A stretch of DNA of 64,000 nucleotides from JBFKAV01 sp041621405 (GTDB lineage Bacteria; Pseudomonadota; Alphaproteobacteria; Rhodobacterales; Rhodobacteraceae), in the NCBI GenBank assembly GCA_041621405.1, contig JBFKAV010000002.1:1-64000 (forward strand), given 5' to 3'. Each line of letters opens with the position of its first letter. Position 1 is the first letter of the stretch. A program made the translations under genes and the position numbers. Below are positions 8,781 through 18,087 of the stretch, piece by piece. The notes below the pieces were generated by a model. It was not told where the DNA came from and did no database searches. It worked only from the letters and a program-made list of their open reading frames with translations.

Positions 8781-10096
8781 TCGCGGTGTATCGGGCGCCG
8801 AGGGTGAACACGAGGCATGTCGTGCTGATGCGCGAACGGCGGTTCGTGGCAGCGGTCATCCTCATCGTCATCGTGCTCACCAGCAATCTTGCGAACCTTC
8901 TCCTGAGCGACGTGGTACCCGCGGGCCAGATTCAATTCCCGGTCTATTTCATCGCGCTCCTGTTCGCGCTCGCGCACGCCCATTTTCTCGTCAGAGCGGC
9001 GTTCGCGGCGCCCGAGCTGGCGCTGCTCCTGGGCTTGATGCTGCTCTCGATTTTCTGGAGCGTGGATCCGACCCTGTCCGCCGAGCGGGTGTTCCAGTCG
9101 CTTTCGCTCACGCTCTTGGCCGTGACGGCGGGGTCGCTGCTGTCGCTCACGAGGCTGATCCAGACCCTCGCCACGCTGGGGCTCGTGCTCATGGTGGGCA
9201 GCCTGATCGCGATCATCTTACTGCCGGATGCGCGCGGTTCGGAGACCTGGCCGGACGCCTGGCTGGGCATGTTCGGCCACAAGAACGGGCTTGGGGCGAA
9301 CGCGACGCTCGCACTGATCATGGCGATCGGCGGAATCATGGTGTCGCGCGGCACGACGAAGTGGGTGTTCGTTTTCGGCGCCGCCCTGGCGCTCGCGTTG
9401 CTGCTCGGCTCGCAGTCCCGGACCTCGCAGCTCATCGCCTCGCTCTCCGTCGCCGCGCTGCTGCTCGGCGGGCTCTTCCGCCTGTTCCCGCGGATCTGGG
9501 GCGCCGGCTACCTGACGATGATCGTCGTCCTCACCGCTGCGGGCATCCTCATTTTCTCCACGAACTGGATCGTGCTGCTCACCGATGTGCTCGACCGGCA
9601 GCCGACACTGTCGGGGCGGCTGCCGCTTTGGTCCGTCGTCTGGCCGGTGGCGCTCGACCGGTTCTGGATCGGCTACGGCTTCGAGGCCTTCTGGGACCCG
9701 AAATCCGCCCGCGTGCTCGCGCTGGCCGGAAACCAGGCCTTGCTCTACATCCCGTTCTACTCGCACAGCGGGCTGATCGAGGCCCTGCTCAACACCGGCG
9801 TCTTCGGCGTCGTGCTGATCGTCCTGGCCTTCGTGCGCGCTCTCGCCGGCGCGTTCCGGGCCGCGCGGCATCCCTCAGGGCGGCTTGCGACCGTCACCGC
9901 GATCGTGTTTCTGCTTGCCTTCCTGATGTACAACGTGACCGAAAGCCTCATTCTCGATGCGCACAGTACGCTTTGGGTCGCCGCGGCCGCGCTTCTGACC
10001 AAGCTCGCGTTGCTGCTCAGCCGTCGGTCTGGCCGCTGGAAGAGACGCGTCCTGTTGCCGCGCGGGTCCGCCGCTCCCGAAAGGGAAGCGGGCTGA
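8777..10096 (+). CDS. O-antigen ligase/polymerase family membrane protein (ExoQ/WaaL/Wzy-like)
   Basis: 439 residues with about ten hydrophobic segments. The GTG at 8777 overlaps the upstream stop (GTGA). Family hallmarks are MFGHKNGLG after the central helices, SQSRTSQLIAS, then a periplasmic loop with SGRLPLWSVVW and a later YSHSGLIEALLNTG. The HKNG signature is typical of ExoQ-type polymerases of rhizobial exopolysaccharides. It would join repeat units at the periplasmic side of the inner membrane. Beside a Wzx flippase and two GT2 genes, polymerase is the likelier reading than lipid A ligase. Confidence 0.82.
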   Translation: MIAVYRAPRVNTRHVVLMRERRFVAAVILIVIVLTSNLANLLLSDVVPAGQIQFPVYFIALLFALAHAHFLVRAAFAAPELALLLGLMLLSIFWSVDPTLSAERVFQSLSLTLLAVTAGSLLSLTRLIQTLATLGLVLMVGSLIAIILLPDARGSETWPDAWLGMFGHKNGLGANATLALIMAIGGIMVSRGTTKWVFVFGAALALALLLGSQSRTSQLIASLSVAALLLGGLFRLFPRIWGAGYLTMIVVLTAAGILIFSTNWIVLLTDVLDRQPTLSGRLPLWSVVWPVALDRFWIGYGFEAFWDPKSARVLALAGNQALLYIPFYSHSGLIEALLNTGVFGVVLIVLAFVRALAGAFRAARHPSGRLATVTAIVFLLAFLMYNVTESLILDAHSTLWVAAAALLTKLALLLSRRSGRWKRRVLLPRGSAAPEREAG

Positions 10097-11544
10097 TGGC
10101 GTGGTTCTTCCTGTCGCACATTGCCGCCGCGGCGCTGACCCTCATCAGCTTTCTGGTGATGACGCGGGTGCTCTCGCCGGAGGGCTTCGGTGCCTACAAC
10201 GTGATCGTTCTGTCGGCGACGACCGCCTATTTCTTCCTTCTCGCCTGGGTCCCCACCTCGGTGCACCGGTTCCACAGCGCGCGGGAGTTCTCGGGGAATG
10301 CCTCCGCGGCGGCCTTTGGCGGGGGCGGGCTCGTGATTCTCGCGGTCCTCCCCCTGCTCTTCTTCGGGCAGCAGTTTGGACCGGAGGGCTGGCGGGTCCC
10401 GCTGCTTCTCGGGGCGCTCTTCTGGCTCACCCATTCGATCAACGAAGCGGGCCTCGCGGGGCTGCGGGTGCTCGGTGAGGGGCCTCGCTTTGCGGCGGCG
10501 GTGGTGTTGCGCCCCCTGGTCGGGACGATCCTGGCGATCACCCTCGCGATGATCGGGCTCGGCTATGCCGGGGCGATTGTCGGCATGTCGATCGGCGCCA
10601 CCCTCACCGGCCTCTACCTGCTCTATCGCAGCATCGGAAGCCTCAAGATCGCGTTGCCGACCATGGCGGTGCTGCGCAGTTTCCTCGGCTTCGGCCTGCC
10701 ACTGGCCTTCGTCTCCTCCGCCGCCACCGTGGTCGTCCTCGTGACCCAGACCATCCTGGCGCAGGGGACCGGACTCGCCGCGGTGGGGATCTACGCCGCA
10801 GCCCAGACGCTGGCGCTGCGCGGCATCACGATGCCGATGGCGATGCTGAGCAATGCCATCGCCGCCAGCGTCTTCCATGCCTACGAGGTGGAGGGCGACG
10901 AGGCGGCCGACCGGGTGCTGGACCGGCATTTCTCGTTTCTGATGCTGGTGGGCCTGCCGATCGCGGGCGTGATGGCGCTGTCGAACGACACCGTGACCAG
11001 CCTCCTCTTTGATGATCCCTTCCGCGACGAGGTTTCCCGGTACCTCCCGATCCTTGCGCTCGCGGCCTTCATAACCGGGGTCCAGGGGGCCTATTTCGAC
11101 TACCCCTTTCTGATCAGCCGCCGCACCACCATCCAGCTGATGGTCTCGGGGGCGGTCGTCGTCGCCCACGCAATCATCGCATTCGGGCTGATCTGGGCCC
11201 TTGGCCCGATCGGCGCCTGTTGGGCGATCCTGGCCAGCGCCGTCCTTGCGCTGGTCCTCTACCGTGCCGTGGGACAGCGATTCCGGGTCATGCATGTCCC
11301 GCTGGACGAATTGCGGAAAGCGGCGATCGGCTTGATCGCCTTCGCACCTTTCGCGCTGCTGGCGGACCACCTTGGCCGGCCGGTGCTCTCGCCGGCGATT
11401 GCGGCGTTAGGTGTGGGCGCTTACATGATTGCCTTGGCCGCCCAGAACCAGATCGCAATGAGGCTTATCGTTTCACGGTTGCAACGGTCCATCTTCGCGA
11501 AGCGCGCGCGCGCAGGTTTGCAGCGCCTGTTTCGCTACCCCTAG
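10096..11544 (+). CDS. Wzx-like lipopolysaccharide/exopolysaccharide flippase (MOP superfamily)
   Basis: 482 residues with about 12 predicted membrane helices. ATG 10096 overlaps the polymerase stop by one base and has GGGAAG upstream. The N-terminus FVMTRVLSPEGFGAYN-like (here FLVMTRVLSPEGFGAYN) is the standard Wzx/RfbX start. It would flip undecaprenyl-linked repeat units to the periplasm for the adjacent polymerase. Its order after glycosyltransferases and polymerase supports a Wzx/Wzy-dependent pathway. Confidence 0.86.
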   Translation: MAWFFLSHIAAAALTLISFLVMTRVLSPEGFGAYNVIVLSATTAYFFLLAWVPTSVHRFHSAREFSGNASAAAFGGGGLVILAVLPLLFFGQQFGPEGWRVPLLLGALFWLTHSINEAGLAGLRVLGEGPRFAAAVVLRPLVGTILAITLAMIGLGYAGAIVGMSIGATLTGLYLLYRSIGSLKIALPTMAVLRSFLGFGLPLAFVSSAATVVVLVTQTILAQGTGLAAVGIYAAAQTLALRGITMPMAMLSNAIAASVFHAYEVEGDEAADRVLDRHFSFLMLVGLPIAGVMALSNDTVTSLLFDDPFRDEVSRYLPILALAAFITGVQGAYFDYPFLISRRTTIQLMVSGAVVVAHAIIAFGLIWALGPIGACWAILASAVLALVLYRAVGQRFRVMHVPLDELRKAAIGLIAFAPFALLADHLGRPVLSPAIAALGVGAYMIALAAQNQIAMRLIVSRLQRSIFAKRARAGLQRLFRYP

Positions 11545-11594
11545 TAAGATTAGCGAGGTTGAGGGTGCAACACCTTGGTTCTGGAAAAGGACGG

Positions 11595-14225
11595 ATGCAG
11601 GCGGTGCTCGGGCGGCGCCAGCTCCTTGCTGGCCTGTTCGCAACGGCCGCCTGGCCCGCCGCGGCACAGTTGCGCATCGGCCCGATGCTTGCGGTGCCTC
11701 CCTGCCCGACCGGGCGCCTGGCACAGCCGTCCCGGCTGTCATTCGCCGGGCCCGACCGGGTGATCCTTCTGGTCCGCGATTCCGAGATCGAAAGGCCCCT
11801 GCCGAGGATCGTTCCCTTGAGCGCCCGGGTCCAAACGTTCCTCGACCCCACCGGCAGGTTTGGCGGCGCCGGCCTGCTGGACGGCGAGCCGGGGAATTTC
11901 TCGGGGCGCGCACATATTCTGGCCCCCCAACTCTTCCGCCCATGGTCCAGCTTGGTGCGCGACACGGTCCTGCCGATCTTCGATCCCGGATTTCGTGAGC
12001 AGTTCGGGCCGGCCGACGCTGACAACTCCGAGACCTGGGACGTCGTCGTCGATGGCGTGCAGGCTGAAGTGCTGGCGGTGCATCGCAAGACGCTTCCCGT
12101 GGGGAGCGCATGGACCGCGCCAGAGCGGCTGGCCACCAGCCGGCGGCATCTGGTGACGCTTACCCTTCGCGAAGCGATCCCCGAAGGCGCAAGGGTCCAG
12201 GTCGTGGCGCACGGGCTGACGCCGGTCACGGCCCTGCGCAGCGATGCGCTTGCCTCGGAACTCGTCCACGTCTGTCATGCCGGCTACGCGCTGGCCGGGC
12301 CCAAGAAGGGCTACGTCGGCCTCTGGCTCGGGGCCGACCGGACCGGCGCAGCTGGCAACAGCGACGGCGTGCTGTCCGAAGGACAGGCCTGGCGTCTGGT
12401 CGAGGTCGGAAGCGGCAGGGTCGTGGCGGAAGGCTCGCTCGCTCTCGCCATGGCCGGCGACACGCCGCATTTCGAGGATCGGAACTTCAGCGGGTGCAGC
12501 CTCTACGAGGCCGACTTTTCCGAGGTCGCGACCGAGGGCCGGTACCGGCTCGAGATCGCCGGCATCGGGTCGTCGGTGGCCTTCCCCGTCGCTGCCGATC
12601 CCAGCGCCGAGGTGTTCCGCCTCGCCGCGCGCTGGTACTACCACCAGCGCTCGGGCTGCGAGATATCCGATCCCCATGGCGAGGGCCGCCTCCGGCCCCG
12701 CAACGGGCACCCCGACGACGGGCTGACGGTCTGGCAGACCAACGTGCAGCTCGGCCGCACCTCCGAAGGTTTCGGCGGGCCAGACTCCTCGGAGCTGCTG
12801 GCAGCACAGCCGGTCGGCCCCGGGGTGCAGACGAACCCCTTAGCCTGGGGCGGCTGGCACGATGCCGGCGACTGGGACCGCCGCATCCAGCACATGGACG
12901 CCGTCTACATGATGGCGCATCTCGTCGAACGCTACGGGTCGGCGCGGGCGCTCGAGATGAACATCCCCGAGAGCGGGCACCCGTTCGCGCACCCCGACGT
13001 TGCCGCGCGCAAGGCGCCCGACGATCGCGGCGACGGCAAGACGGTCCTGCCCGATCTGATCCACGAGGCGCTCTGGGGGATCTCCCTCTGGCGGCGGACG
13101 CAGACCCCGGAGGGCGGCATCATCGGTGGGGTCGAGTACTCGTTGGACGGCATCCTGGGGTCGGTCTCGTGGAACCCGGTGCAGCGCGCCTATGCCTACG
13201 CGCCCGAGGAGTGGGCCGCCTATCGATTCGTTATGGCCGCGGCCAAGCTCGGCCATGTCATCGAGACGGTCTGCGGCGACGAGGTGCTCGGCCAGGCGCT
13301 GAAGGCCGAGGCCACTGCCGCCTGGAACTGGGCCGAGGCCGAGCTGGCTAGCCAGGAAGGCGGCGACGAAGCGCCGGTCAGCGAAGATGCCGGCGATGAC
13401 GAGTCTTCCGGCGAAAGCGCTGGCGATGCCGAGCCGGCCATTGCCGAACAGGTGCAGGAAGCGCGCGTGCTGGCCGCCGCCAGCCTCTACCGCGCCACCG
13501 GGCTGTCCGAGGCGGCGGCATTATTCGAGCGGCTCAACCCCTTCAAACCCGATGCGCCGGAGGAGGCGCCCGAACATCCGCTCGCGGTCGTGGCCCACAT
13601 TTGCTTCGACTACGTCAGCGCCGGAGCCGAGGGGCGCGCGATCTTGCAGCCGGTCGCGCAAGCAATCGCACAGTGGTCGAGCTGGGCCTACACCTACGGC
13701 CGACGGCTCGGTGTCGACTACGGCCTGCATAGCTCCAACCTGTACCCTTGGGGCGCGGGGTGGTACCGTTTTGGCCCCGGCTCGAACTGGCCAGCGGGGC
13801 TGGCGGCCCTGCACCTGCTTGCCGGCGGCAATGTCGAGGCGATTACCGACATGGCGCTGTCGGGCTTGTGGTTCGGCCTGGGATGCAATCCGTCGAACAC
13901 CTGCTTCGTGCAGGGCCTCGGCGCCCGCGACTTCGCCGATCCACTGGTCATCGACTTCGACAGCCTCTGTCCGGTTCCGGGCATGATCAGCATCGGCGTT
14001 GCGGCGGGCGAGCTGCGAGAGTTCGAACGAGACGGGATCGCCGGGGCACTCTATCCGCCCGAAGCCGCCTGGCCGCCCTATGCGCGGATCTGGGAATCGC
14101 GAAGGGTGATCTCTTGCTCCGAGCATGCCATGCGCGACAACGTCATGGAATGGCTGCACGGCGCCGCGCTGGCCCATGAACTGCTGGCCCGGCGTTGCAG
14201 CGGCTCGGATCCCTGCCAGGGGTGA
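11595..14225 (+). CDS. Exported glycoside hydrolase family 9 (endoglucanase-like)
   Basis: 876 residues from ATG 11595, with AAGGA 5 bases upstream. The N-terminus has LGRRQLLAGL then PAAAQ, a plausible twin-arginine signal and cleavage site. A beta-rich region (about 210-335) resembles the Ig-like domain preceding many GH9 cellulases. The catalytic barrel starts near 340 and includes GGWHDAGDWDRR (D423 and D426 fit the GH9 Asp pair), NPLAWGG and NPSNTCFVQGLG. The catalytic Glu should lie in the C-terminal SEHAMRDNVMEW region. A very acidic low-complexity insert interrupts the barrel at about 586-622. In this operon it may trim or release the polysaccharide, so the polymer may contain beta-glucosidic links; that is inference. 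Confidence 0.85.
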   Translation: MQAVLGRRQLLAGLFATAAWPAAAQLRIGPMLAVPPCPTGRLAQPSRLSFAGPDRVILLVRDSEIERPLPRIVPLSARVQTFLDPTGRFGGAGLLDGEPGNFSGRAHILAPQLFRPWSSLVRDTVLPIFDPGFREQFGPADADNSETWDVVVDGVQAEVLAVHRKTLPVGSAWTAPERLATSRRHLVTLTLREAIPEGARVQVVAHGLTPVTALRSDALASELVHVCHAGYALAGPKKGYVGLWLGADRTGAAGNSDGVLSEGQAWRLVEVGSGRVVAEGSLALAMAGDTPHFEDRNFSGCSLYEADFSEVATEGRYRLEIAGIGSSVAFPVAADPSAEVFRLAARWYYHQRSGCEISDPHGEGRLRPRNGHPDDGLTVWQTNVQLGRTSEGFGGPDSSELLAAQPVGPGVQTNPLAWGGWHDAGDWDRRIQHMDAVYMMAHLVERYGSARALEMNIPESGHPFAHPDVAARKAPDDRGDGKTVLPDLIHEALWGISLWRRTQTPEGGIIGGVEYSLDGILGSVSWNPVQRAYAYAPEEWAAYRFVMAAAKLGHVIETVCGDEVLGQALKAEATAAWNWAEAELASQEGGDEAPVSEDAGDDESSGESAGDAEPAIAEQVQEARVLAAASLYRATGLSEAAALFERLNPFKPDAPEEAPEHPLAVVAHICFDYVSAGAEGRAILQPVAQAIAQWSSWAYTYGRRLGVDYGLHSSNLYPWGAGWYRFGPGSNWPAGLAALHLLAGGNVEAITDMALSGLWFGLGCNPSNTCFVQGLGARDFADPLVIDFDSLCPVPGMISIGVAAGELREFERDGIAGALYPPEAAWPPYARIWESRRVISCSEHAMRDNVMEWLHGAALAHELLARRCSGSDPCQG

Positions 14226-14255
14226 AACCGGACCACGGGGGCCCGGAGCGAGGGT

Positions 14256-15605
14256 CTATTGCCCGGCGTAGAGACCGACCGGCTGGTCGAGCACCACCTC
14301 CACCGTGTCGCCCGGCAAGAGCGGGCTGTCGAGGTCGAGGCCAACCCGCTTCACCTGGCCGCGATCGTTGCGGAACACGTAGATGTTGGCGTTCGAGCGC
14401 AGCAGGAGCGCGCTCACGCCCTCTCCGTCGGCGGCACCCGCGAGGTTCTGGGCCAGCATGTCCATCCGCAGGCTGGCCTCGATCATGATCGCGGTGAGCT
14501 GCTCGCGCATCTCGAGCAGCTCGGTCTGGCGCCGTTCGTCATAGGCGTCGAGCTCGCGTGCGGCGCGGGTCACATCGAGGTCTGCCTGGGCGAGCTGCGC
14601 TTCCAGTTCGAGGAGCCCCGACTTCGACAAGACCACGGTTCGTCGCGCTTCCTCGAGTCTCGCGGCCGGAACCAGGCTCCGCGAAACGAGGTCTTCGATG
14701 CGGGTCTGCTCCTGCTCGTCGGCCGCCACCTGTTCGGCCTGGTTCGCGCGCTGCTCGCGCAGGATCGCGACACGGTTGCGGGCTTGCTCCAGCACTTCGC
14801 GGAGGTAGCTGCGGTCTTCCTCGGCGCTGTCGAGGCGCATGGAAACGATGTGACCCTGCTCGGCGATCAGCGCCCCGAACATGTTGGGAACCACCGCCAC
14901 GCTTTGCGGGTCCGGCAAGTCGGAGTCGGCGTTGCCGGCGATCTCGGCTCCGACCCGCCAGAGGCGCGCGACCGCGGTCGCGTGGTCTAGGGCGGCGCGG
15001 TCGTATTCGTTCTGCCAACGGACGATCTGGGTCGGGTCCGCGATCGCCAGGTCGGCGAGCAAGCTGCTGCGCACGCCCCCCGCCACCGCCAGCGCCGCGC
15101 GCACCGTGATGCCCGGACGGAACTGCACCTCGCCGGGCCTCGCGACATCGCCGGTCACGAACACCGGCCGGTAGCTGGCGACCTCGAGCGAGATGTCATT
15201 GGCGTCAAGCTGGAAGATCTTCAGCAATCCCTCGTTGGTATAGTGCTTGTAGACCCGGCCATTGGCCAGCAGCCGGACCTCGTTGGTGATCTCCTCCAGC
15301 GTTCTGTCGGTCGCGTGGACCGTGCCCGGCCATGCGAAGGCCAGGCTGCCGTCCATCCCGATGGTCGATTCGACCGCGGAATTTTGCAGCCCGTGGATCG
15401 AGAGCCGGATCGCGTCGCCGGGGCCAAGCAGCATGTCGGCGCGCGCTGTGCCGGCAAGACAGGTAACCGTGGCCAGGCAGGCGAGCGCCGCGAACGGGAA
15501 ACGAAAGATTCGAGCGGCCACCCCGGTGGCCGGGAACATAAGGAGCATTATCGGACTCATTCTCTGAACTGGATTAGCTAACCGATACATCATGCCATCT
15601 TTCAT
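14256..15605 (-). CDS. Polysaccharide export protein, Wza/ExoF-like
   Basis: 449 residues. A hydrophobic signal segment (about 32-56, ending TARAD) precedes the poly-export domain MLLGPGDAIRLSIHG and an SLBB-like repeat (VFVTGDVARPGEVQFRPG). A long coiled coil (about 245-390) and a final LLPGDTVEVVL segment follow, as in rhizobial ExoF rather than compact E. coli Wza. There is no lipobox Cys. The ATG at 15605 lacks a clear Shine-Dalgarno; ATGs a few codons further in are possible. It would form the periplasmic/outer-membrane export channel with the Wzc-like protein. It converges on the GH9 gene. Confidence 0.85.
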   Translation of the reverse strand: MKDGMMYRLANPVQRMSPIMLLMFPATGVAARIFRFPFAALACLATVTCLAGTARADMLLGPGDAIRLSIHGLQNSAVESTIGMDGSLAFAWPGTVHATDRTLEEITNEVRLLANGRVYKHYTNEGLLKIFQLDANDISLEVASYRPVFVTGDVARPGEVQFRPGITVRAALAVAGGVRSSLLADLAIADPTQIVRWQNEYDRAALDHATAVARLWRVGAEIAGNADSDLPDPQSVAVVPNMFGALIAEQGHIVSMRLDSAEEDRSYLREVLEQARNRVAILREQRANQAEQVAADEQEQTRIEDLVSRSLVPAARLEEARRTVVLSKSGLLELEAQLAQADLDVTRAARELDAYDERRQTELLEMREQLTAIMIEASLRMDMLAQNLAGAADGEGVSALLLRSNANIYVFRNDRGQVKRVGLDLDSPLLPGDTVEVVLDQPVGLYAGQ

Positions 15606-15713
15606 GGTGGCTTGGCGATGGCCCCGGGAGCGAAACTCGGCACAATCCCTCGCTTGGAGACAATCATTGGGGTTTGCTGGGGATTGTGTAGAAATTCGCG
15701 CAAGCAGGAAGCC

Positions 15714-16184
15714 TCATCGGTCGAGGATCCGACGTGACGTCAGGAAATTGATCACCATGCCGGAAAGCGTCGCCGGCACCAGGGCCAGTATCGGCAGATC
15801 GGCCGCGAACAGGCTCAGTCTGATCACCCCGGCGAACACCGCGAAATTCGCCGCAAGGCCGAGCGCCATCGCCGACAGATAGGTCGCGAACTCGCGCAGG
15901 CTGGGCGCGCGCGAGGTCCGGAAGCTATAGCGGCGGTTGAGAAGCCAGGTCGTCACGACTGCTGCGAGGAACGAGGGCACCCGCCCGGCGACCGGCTCCA
16001 GCCCCAGCACCGAGACCGAAAAGGTGAGCACGGCCGCGTCAACCACAAAGCCCACCGCACCGGCGAACACGAAGCCCAGGACGTTGCGCAGACGCTCGGG
16101 TTTGCGGCGGTCGTCAAGCTGTGGAGCAGTCATGGCGGTCTCGTTCTGGCGGGCGGGGTTCCGCAACCAGAGGCAGCCACTCAT
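15714..16184 (-). CDS. GtrA-family membrane protein
   Basis: 156 residues with four predicted membrane helices, typical of GtrA: FVFAGAVGFVVDAAVL near the N-terminus and the conserved TWLLNRRYSFR motif. I chose ATG 16184 because GGAGGAGCG lies directly upstream; an ATG at 16133 has a weak site and one at 16238 no site. GtrA proteins act with a polyprenyl-phosphate glycosyltransferase, probably in flipping lipid-linked sugars. The divergent gene 90 bases away is such a transferase, giving a GtrA/GtrB-like pair. Confidence 0.85.
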   Translation of the reverse strand: MSGCLWLRNPARQNETAMTAPQLDDRRKPERLRNVLGFVFAGAVGFVVDAAVLTFSVSVLGLEPVAGRVPSFLAAVVTTWLLNRRYSFRTSRAPSLREFATYLSAMALGLAANFAVFAGVIRLSLFAADLPILALVPATLSGMVINFLTSRRILDR

Positions 16185-16273
16185 CGCTCCTCCAGCCCGG
16201 TCCTTCATGCATACACCGGGGGCGGGCCCGGGAAACAATCTATGGCCGCGGCGGCCTCTTTCACTTAGATTGC

Positions 16274-17308
16274 ATGGACTTTCGCCCAGATTACAGGGAA
16301 TTGATAGTGCAGGGGCAGATCGACATCGCCGATCTCGAGGTCGCGGTAATCCTGCCGTGCCAAAATGAAGAGGCCGCGATCGTGCAGACTGTGGCCGACT
16401 TCCGTACGGCGCTTCCGCGTGCCCGGATCTACGTCTACGACAACAATTCCTCCGACGCGACGGCGGCTCGTGCGGCCGAGGCAGGGGCGATCGTTCGACA
16501 CGAGCACTACCAGGGCAAAGGCAACGTCGTGCGCCGGATGTTCGCGGATGTCGAGGCGGACGTCTACGTCATGGCCGACGGCGATGCGACATACGACGCG
16601 GCGGCGGCGCCTGCGATGGTCTGCCGGCTCGTCGAGGAGAACCTCGACATGGTCAACGGCGCCCGCCAGCACGTGGACGCCGCGGCCTACCGCCGCGGCC
16701 ACCGCTTGGGCAACCGGATGATCACCGGCCTCGCGCAGGCGTTCTTCCACCGTCGGTTCGACGATATGCTCTCGGGCTACCGCGTGTTCAGCCGCCGCTT
16801 CGTGAAGAGCTTTCCCGCGGCGTCGCGGGGATTCGAGATCGAGACCGAGCTTACCGTCCACGCGCTCCAGATGAGGATGCCGACGGCCGAGGTGATGACA
16901 GACTACCGCCCGCGGCCCGAGAACTCGCGATCGAAGCTCTCGACCTACCGCGACGGCTTTCGGATCCTCCGCATGATCGGCGTCCTGGTGAAGGAAGAGA
17001 AGCCGATGCAGTTCTTCTCGGCGGCGGCCGTCATCGTGTTCCTGCCCTCGCTTTTTGTCTTTCTGTCGGTGCTGGCGGAGTTCTTCGAGACCGGACTCGT
17101 GGCCCGGTTCCCGTCGCTGATCGTGGCGCTCTCGGGCTTCGTAATCTCGGCGCTTAGCATGGTCTGCGCGATGATCCTCGACTCGGTATCGCGCGGTCGG
17201 CGCGAGACCCGGCAGCTTCGGTACCTCCAGTTTCCGGCACCCGGAGCAGATCTCGGTGCCACACCCGAGCCTCAGAAAGCGCGCGCGCCGCGCTCGGTCC
17301 GGGCGTAG
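16274..17308 (+). CDS. Membrane family 2 glycosyltransferase (DPM1/GtrB-like)
   Basis: 344 residues. The GT-A domain shows VAVILPCQNEEAAI, VYDNNSSDAT, YQGKGNVVRRMF and the metal motif MADGDATYD. LSGYRVFSRRFVKSFP and FEIETELT are typical of dolichyl/undecaprenyl-phosphate sugar transferases. Two membrane helices (about 250-275 and 285-305) end the protein. It likely makes a polyprenyl-phosphate sugar for GtrA-linked transfer. ATG 16274 is the last plausible start before the conserved domain; no good Shine-Dalgarno is seen. Confidence 0.86.
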   Translation: MDFRPDYRELIVQGQIDIADLEVAVILPCQNEEAAIVQTVADFRTALPRARIYVYDNNSSDATAARAAEAGAIVRHEHYQGKGNVVRRMFADVEADVYVMADGDATYDAAAAPAMVCRLVEENLDMVNGARQHVDAAAYRRGHRLGNRMITGLAQAFFHRRFDDMLSGYRVFSRRFVKSFPAASRGFEIETELTVHALQMRMPTAEVMTDYRPRPENSRSKLSTYRDGFRILRMIGVLVKEEKPMQFFSAAAVIVFLPSLFVFLSVLAEFFETGLVARFPSLIVALSGFVISALSMVCAMILDSVSRGRRETRQLRYLQFPAPGADLGATPEPQKARAPRSVRA

Positions 17309-17693
17309 ACGCCAAGGCTTCGGCAAGGAACGGCACCAGCCAGATAAGCCGCACCGGACAGCTGTGGTGCGCCTCCGAAAGCGCGCCGCCGGCGATACCG
17401 TTCCCGATCTGCGCCGCAGCCAAAACCTGTAGCATTGCGGACGACTTTCGGCCGAACCCCCCGAACTGGACGGCGCCGTTGCGCAGCGACGCGGCAAGCT
17501 GTTGCAGCGGCCGCTCCGTCGCCGCGGCGAAGAGGACCGCCCCGCCCTGTGGCGCGCCGCTGCCGATCTGCTCAAGGGCAAACCCAAGAGCCGCCTCTCC
17601 GGCGTTGTAGTAGACGTGGGTGTCGGAGAAGACGAACGGATAGCCGCTCAGTTGCGCGGGAACCGTCTGCAGGGCTGCGAAGATGAGAATCAC
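17154..17693 (-). pseudogene. Possible remnant of a membrane-protein gene
   Basis: A 179-codon open frame from a GTG at 17693, with its last 50 codons overlapping the GT2 gene on the other strand. Only the N-terminal part looks protein-like: a hydrophobic segment followed by SGYPFVFSDTHVYYNAGEAA, reminiscent of large polytopic proteins with a periplasmic loop after TM1. The rest lacks membrane helices and turns into Arg/Ser-rich sequence. There is no ribosome site. I read it as a decayed 5' fragment, but it could be chance. Confidence 0.3.
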
Positions 17694-18087
17694 GGCCGGC
17701 GATATGCCTCATTGGAAAGCGGAGTGCATTTTCTCGACCAGCCACCGGGCTCCAACGCTCACCCCCATTAGGAGACTTGAGGGCGGGGTCAAGAACCAAG
17801 CCAGCCGGTCGAGACGAGCGCCGGCTCGCCTCTCGCGCCCCGCCCTCTCGGGCACCGGGCGGTCGCCGCAAAAAGGGGGGCCGGGTCCGGCGCGAATACG
17901 GCGCGTCGGTCTGAAGACTCCGGCAACTCGCCTTGCCCGGCGAGGGCCTCCAGACACAGTCTTTCTGCATCGAAAGAACACCGGCAGCGCGGCGACTTGA
18001 GGCAACTGGCTCTCACGCATAGGCTTGCGCCGTTGAGGCGCCAACGGGTGCGGTGCGCGTATCTCGAGTTCCGGCTTGGAGGCATTC
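17694..18087. other. Intergenic region before the methyltransferase gene
   Basis: 394 bases without a convincing gene; open frames here are Arg/Pro-rich and lack ribosome sites. CTCTCGCGCCC at 17830-17840 and the bases after it resemble the second half of the two-hairpin repeat at 32983-33043, so a degraded copy may lie at about 17817-17870. No clear promoter is visible. Confidence 0.4.
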
